From Comamonas sp. B21-038 (GTDB lineage Bacteria; Pseudomonadota; Gammaproteobacteria; Burkholderiales; Burkholderiaceae_C), in contig NZ_CP092462.1 of assembly GCF_022387135.1 (NCBI RefSeq), forward strand, positions 3,968,001 through 4,032,000: 64,000 nt of DNA, read 5' to 3'. Shown piece after piece: positions 60,487-64,000 of this stretch. The notes under the pieces are model-generated. The model was not told the DNA's origin. It ran no database searches and worked only from the letters and a program-made list of their open reading frames with translations. A program made the position numbers and the translations under genes. Position 1 is the first letter of the stretch. Each line of letters opens with the position of its first letter.

Positions 60487-62042
60487 AGCGACTCCACAAA
60501 CTTGACCAGGGCCTCGCGCTCGGAAGCCCCCATGTTCAGCACCTGCTGCTTGGCCTGCTCGGCCTCGCCGCCATGCCAGAGAATGGCCTCCAGCACGCCG
60601 CGCGCACGGCCATCGTGCAGCAGTCGCTGGTGGCCGTTCACGTCCTGAATCAGGCCAATGCCCCACAGCGGCGGCGTGCGCCACTGCTGGCCGTTGGCCA
60701 GAAAGTCCGGCCTGCCATCGGCCAGCGCCGGGCCCATTTCATGCAATAGCAGATCGGTGTAGGGCCAGATCTTCTGGCCAGCAATGTTCTTGGCCGTCAG
60801 CCTGGGGAAGGGGCCGGGGCCGGTCACATAGCTGGGCTTGTGGCAGACGGCGCACTGCGCCTGGGCAAACAGGCGCTGGCCCAGCTTGACGGCCGAGTCA
60901 TTGATGTTGCGGCGGGCCGCAGGCGCCAAGGTGGCCTGGTAGAAGATCACATCGTCGAGCGTCTTGTCGTCGATCTCGGGGGCATCGGCGCGCGCCTGCG
61001 CCGCCGTGCGGCCGGCGGTGGATTTGTCCAGTCCGCCGCCATGCGGTGCGGCCAGGCAGTCCTTTTGCGCCGGGGTGCAGTTCTCGTTCGGGAAGATGCG
61101 CGAGGTGATGCCCATGTCGCCCGAGAAGGCGTTGGCCGTCTGGTGCGCGACGCTGGGCGAGTTGGCCTTCCAGCCGAAGCGGCCAATCGCCTCACGCTGG
61201 CCATAGGCATCCCAGACGCGGTTGACCTGGCCCTTGATGGGGCCGGCCAGCGCCGCCTGCTCCTGCACATTGGCGAGGATGTCGGCCTCGGCAATGGCCT
61301 CGATCAGGCCCACGCCCACCACCTGGGGTGCGATGCGCGGGCTCAGCATCACATCCTTGGCCATCGGGCCGTAGCCCAGGTCGGTCAGCTCGTAGCGTGG
61401 CTGGATGAGTTCGTAGGCCGTGCCATCGGCAAAGCGGCCCTTGATCGGCGTGCCGTGGATGCGCACGATGCCCTCTGGCTTGACGCCCTGCACGGCCGCG
61501 TTGTTGAACTGGTCGCCATAGGTCGGCTCGGGCACCACGCCCGCATGCGGGTCGGCCTTGCCGGGCACCGACAGGCGGATCAGCAGCGCCACCGTGGGCT
61601 CGGGATCGGGCCCCAGCGTGCGGTGGAACTCTGGCGGCTCACCGCGCCCATCCATGACGTGGCAGCCCGCGCAGCTGCGGGCAACGAAATGCGGGCCCAG
61701 GCCATCACGCAGCCGGGTCGAGGCCGGTGCCTCCACCCAGTTGCGCTTGAAAAAGGAGTTGCCGATGACAAAGCGCGTGCGCTCTGCATCAGCCAGCGAA
61801 GCAAAAGGAAACGAGAACGCGTTCTTGCCGGTGGCAAACACCGTGGTGTCGCCGCCGGTCATCTCGCTGGGGTCTTGCACGGGCGCCGCTGCGGCGGCCT
61901 CGGCGGGGGCGCTGGTCTGCGCCACGCTGGCCTCCGGGCGCAGGGCCACCACCAGGGCGGTGGCCGCGCACAGACCCGCTGCTGCCCATGCCAGCCGCTG
62001 CGCGCGGCCACCGGGCTTGTTGTCATTCATCATCACAGACAT
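60483..62042 (-). CDS. Di-heme oxidoreductase family protein (DUF1111, thiol oxidoreductase-like)
   Basis: A 519-aa periplasmic c-type cytochrome with an N-terminal signal anchor (RLAWAAAGLCAATALVVALR). Heme sites are CAGCH (124-128) and CAVCH (~394-398). Further segments include GRGEPPEFHRTLGPDPEP and WRTPPLWGIGLIQDVNGHQ, as in DUF1111 proteins, which resemble MauG-type peroxidases. It sits between two imelysin genes, coupled to the downstream one by ATGA and 20 bp after the upstream one. An electron-transfer or redox role tied to metal uptake is inferred. The start is ATG 62042, with in-frame ATGs just downstream. Confidence 0.88.
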   Translation of the reverse strand: MSVMMNDNKPGGRAQRLAWAAAGLCAATALVVALRPEASVAQTSAPAEAAAAAPVQDPSEMTGGDTTVFATGKNAFSFPFASLADAERTRFVIGNSFFKRNWVEAPASTRLRDGLGPHFVARSCAGCHVMDGRGEPPEFHRTLGPDPEPTVALLIRLSVPGKADPHAGVVPEPTYGDQFNNAAVQGVKPEGIVRIHGTPIKGRFADGTAYELIQPRYELTDLGYGPMAKDVMLSPRIAPQVVGVGLIEAIAEADILANVQEQAALAGPIKGQVNRVWDAYGQREAIGRFGWKANSPSVAHQTANAFSGDMGITSRIFPNENCTPAQKDCLAAPHGGGLDKSTAGRTAAQARADAPEIDDKTLDDVIFYQATLAPAARRNINDSAVKLGQRLFAQAQCAVCHKPSYVTGPGPFPRLTAKNIAGQKIWPYTDLLLHEMGPALADGRPDFLANGQQWRTPPLWGIGLIQDVNGHQRLLHDGRARGVLEAILWHGGEAEQAKQQVLNMGASEREALVKFVESL

Positions 62043-62062
62043 AGTGCAGCAACGGTCCTTCG

Positions 62063-63265
62063 TCAGGGCTGGACCAGGGTCAGCTTGGTGATGCCGATGG
62101 CATTGGCCGCCTGCACCAGCAGCTTGGACTGCTCGGTGGCGCTGTCCACCGCCGCCTGGATGCGCTTGCGGCCCGGTGCGTCGGCGCCGCCAATGATTTC
62201 TCGGTCGAACGGGGCCTGGATGCCTTCGGTCGCCTTGACCGTGCTGGCGATCTGCGCGCTGGTCTTGCCCGACAGTTCGGCATTCTTGGCCGCCACCAGG
62301 TCGGCCAGCGAGGCCACCTTCAGGGTCGAGCCATCGCGGCGCTTGTACTGGCCCAGCCAGACGTTCTGGATGCCGGTGGCATTGGCGACCATGTCGCGGT
62401 GGGTGTTGTCGGAGAAGCAGGAATGCTCGTCTTCCTGGTCCTGCGAGTTCAGCGGCACTTCCATGCGCTCGCCCGCCAGTTCTCCGCGCGAGAGCGAGCC
62501 CAGGCCGACGATGATCTTGCGCACCGACTCCACGCCGCCCTTGTCGAACTGCGCGCGGTAGTTCTTCTGGCCCGGCGCCCAGGCCTTGGTGACGCTGGCC
62601 AGGTCGTCGATCAGCAGCTCGGTCACCACCTTCAGGTAGAGACGGCGGCGGTCGGCGTTGGCGCGCTTGCCATCGACATAGTCTTCAAACGAGCGGTCGC
62701 CCGGGCCGGTTTCGGACAGGTCCTGGCCCCAGAGCAGAAACTCGATCGCATGCCAGCCAGTGGCAATGTTTTCCTCGCCGCCGCGCTCGTTTTGCTTGGC
62801 CAGGTTGGCCTTGGTGATCTTGAACTTGGGATCGTTGATGAAGCCGGCGTTGGGCTTGCCCTCGACATAGTCCACATAGGACTCGTCCATCGGCCAGGCA
62901 TTGATCTGGCCTTCGGGGCCGTTCTCGTCATCGATCGGGCCGCCGTAGAAGCGGAAGGCCTCCGTCTGACCATAGAACTCACGCGCGTCGAGCCAGCTCT
63001 TGCGTGCGGCTTCCAGCGTCTCTTTGGAGGGGGCTGCGAGCAAGGCGGCAATGGCCTTTTGCATGTCGCGTGCCGATGCCAAGCTATCGCTGTAGTTGGC
63101 GTAGACCAATTCGCTGTAGCCCACTGCCACCGCACGGGCGTCCAGCTTGCCGGCCTTGGCGGCCGCCGTCTGTGCAAACGCCGGTGCAGACACGCCGGCA
63201 ACTGCGCCCAAACCCAGGCCCAAGGCCAGCCCCAACACCGAACGGCGTACTAGTCGTTGCGACAT
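62063..63265 (-). CDS. Imelysin-family (EfeO-like) periplasmic protein
   Basis: A 400-aa protein with a signal peptide ending SAPAFAQTA. The imelysin motif GxHxxE is intact (GWHAIEFLLWG, H172 and E175). The insertions YGGPIDDENGPEGQINAWP and DNTHRDMVAN are typical. Imelysins are periplasmic, M75-type, and linked to iron binding and uptake; a true peptidase activity is doubtful. It is the first gene of the operon with a di-heme protein, a second imelysin and a DUF1513 protein. GGAAGAGGG precedes the ATG at 63265. Confidence 0.9.
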   Translation of the reverse strand: MSQRLVRRSVLGLALGLGLGAVAGVSAPAFAQTAAAKAGKLDARAVAVGYSELVYANYSDSLASARDMQKAIAALLAAPSKETLEAARKSWLDAREFYGQTEAFRFYGGPIDDENGPEGQINAWPMDESYVDYVEGKPNAGFINDPKFKITKANLAKQNERGGEENIATGWHAIEFLLWGQDLSETGPGDRSFEDYVDGKRANADRRRLYLKVVTELLIDDLASVTKAWAPGQKNYRAQFDKGGVESVRKIIVGLGSLSRGELAGERMEVPLNSQDQEDEHSCFSDNTHRDMVANATGIQNVWLGQYKRRDGSTLKVASLADLVAAKNAELSGKTSAQIASTVKATEGIQAPFDREIIGGADAPGRKRIQAAVDSATEQSKLLVQAANAIGITKLTLVQP

Positions 63266-63289
63266 AGATTCCCTCTTCCAAAAAAACAT

Positions 63290-63671
63290 GCAGGCACAGC
63301 GGCGCTGTGCTGCTCAACAACAAGGGTTTGGCTGGGCTGCTATAGGCGTGCGTGTTGTGAATTCTTATCGCAGCAGCTTGGCTAGGTGGTCGAAAGCCAG
63401 GCGGGTGAAGCACCGGTCTGCCCCTGTCTCCGGGGGCAAGAAAGCCTGGTTTCGAATGGCTTCAGCGCAGTCCCTTGGTCCACACGGGCGTATGGGCAGG
63501 CTCGCTGAGCGGCATAGTATCGCCGCAGTCACAAATCCGCACAACCTGGGACGGATCTAGCGATCCTCTGCAGGGCCCTCGCCCAACGGGATGGACGCGG
63601 ATCGGGATGCGGCGCATCGCGCCTTTTGCCGTCGAGCCGTAGCCGGGGTTTTGCAACGGGTACCCATGCGA
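63290..63671. other. Intergenic region upstream of the imelysin operon
   Basis: This stretch has no supported gene. It should hold the promoter of the imelysin operon. A GATAAGAATTC segment (on the minus strand near 63360-63370) faintly resembles half of a Fur box, too weak to call. The rest shows nothing I recognise. Confidence 0.45.
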
Positions 63672-63672
63672 C

Positions 63673-63697
63673 AAAAAAAGGGCGCCTGCAAGCGCCC
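63673..63697 (-). terminator. Rho-independent terminator of pyk
   Basis: GGGCGC (63680-63685) pairs with GCGCCC (63692-63697) over CTGCAA, followed on the minus strand by seven T. It lies 27 nt after the pyruvate kinase stop. Confidence 0.88.
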
Positions 63698-63723
63698 CGG
63701 TACCGGTCAAAGGCCAGGCGGCT

Positions 63724-64000
63724 TTAAAGCACGCGGCTGATCTTCATCATGTTGGTGCCGCCGGGCGAGCCCATCGGCTCGCCACAGGTGATCGCATAGA
63801 TATCGCCGCTTTGCACGATATCGCGGGCCTTCAGGTGCACCTCGGCCTGGGCCAGCGCGGTGTCGCGGTCGGCGCTGGTGTCCATCAGCAACGGGCGCAC
63901 ATTGCGGTACAGCGCCATCTTGCGCTGGGTGGCCACCTTCGGCGTCAGCGCGTAGATGGGGATCTGGGTGCGGTGGCGGCTCATCCACAGCGCGGTCGAG
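63724..64000 (-). CDS. pyk: Pyruvate kinase, C-terminal fragment (runs off the window)
   Basis: The visible ~91 residues contain STALWMSRHRTQIPIYALTP, KVATQRKMALYRNVRPLLMD and the end ITCGEPMGSPGGTNMMKISR, the C-terminal domain of pyruvate kinase (PK_C), including the GxxxGxxGGTN loop near the end. The enzyme converts phosphoenolpyruvate and ADP to pyruvate and ATP. The N-terminal catalytic part lies beyond the window edge. A good terminator follows the stop. Confidence 0.93.
   Translation of the reverse strand, partial: STALWMSRHRTQIPIYALTPKVATQRKMALYRNVRPLLMDTSADRDTALAQAEVHLKARDIVQSGDIYAITCGEPMGSPGGTNMMKISRVL

Noticed and set aside
60840..62561. A 573-codon plus-strand open frame
   Set aside because: Antisense to the di-heme protein gene and part of the first imelysin gene; no domain.
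63357..63371. Possible Fur box upstream of the imelysin operon
   Set aside because: Only one half resembles the consensus; too weak without an alignment or score.
1..64000. CRISPR arrays, tRNA or rRNA genes, IS elements or integrases
   Set aside because: No regularly spaced repeats, tRNA-like cloverleaf, rRNA sequence or transposase/integrase frame was noticed.

Overview
The window looks like a chromosomal segment of a Comamonadaceae betaproteobacterium, most likely Comamonas or a close relative. This is an inference from the high GC, the tsaB-rimI-UDG-like gene order, the imelysin locus, a class II fba of the CbbA type, and proteins with IPTL-CTERM-like tails. No rRNA, tRNA, CRISPR array, IS element or phage was seen.

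Layout. (1) 1-1186: the start of a pirin gene with a divergent LysR regulator. (2) 1247-4333: a large secreted DUF11-repeat protein with a sorting-type C-terminus and a terminator-like hairpin in its leader. (3) 4684-20798: thirteen minus-strand genes forming an organosulfur acquisition island. It holds one MetN-MetI ABC pair, five MetQ-like binding proteins, a SsuD-type monooxygenase, an MsuE-type FMN reductase, two NtaA/DszA-type monooxygenases, three SfnB/DszC-type flavoproteins and an odd amidohydrolase. The logic is uptake of sulfonates, sulfones or sulfides, FMNH2 supply by the reductase, and oxidative C-S cleavage. Two copies of a ~120-bp palindromic repeat sit directly after stop codons inside it. 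(4) 20799-40251: an AT-rich gene-poor stretch, then a compact minus-strand set of six genes. In transcription order these are a 1721-aa choice-of-anchor-U/Ig/IPTL-like protein, a rhodanese-like protein, a beta-helix/Calx-beta-like protein, a beta-helix/Ig protein with a Gly/Cys-rich tail, a secreted Rhs/YD-repeat protein, and an 83-aa two-helix membrane protein. Two of the large genes have host-like GC at the 5' end and much lower GC at the 3' end. This is the best candidate in the window for an undescribed system: an exported surface apparatus ending in a polymorphic-toxin-like Rhs protein with a possible membrane immunity protein.

(5) 40252-57247: mostly conserved chromosomal genes: ankyrin protein, dacB, tsaB-rimI-UDG-like operon, corA behind a structured leader, MFS transporter, MTA/SAH nucleosidase, fadD-type acyl-CoA ligase, lipoprotein, M48 protease, gor, fba, and a PmrAB/QseBC-like two-component system. 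(6) 57308-58054: a consensus-like PmrA box and a divergent PAP2 phosphatase. (7) 58084-63265: an imelysin/di-heme oxidoreductase/imelysin/DUF1513 operon, probably for periplasmic metal (iron) handling. (8) 63724-64000: the 3' end of pyruvate kinase.

Start codons were chosen from Shine-Dalgarno sequences, signal peptides and overlaps with neighbours. Functions rest on motif recognition only, with no database search.
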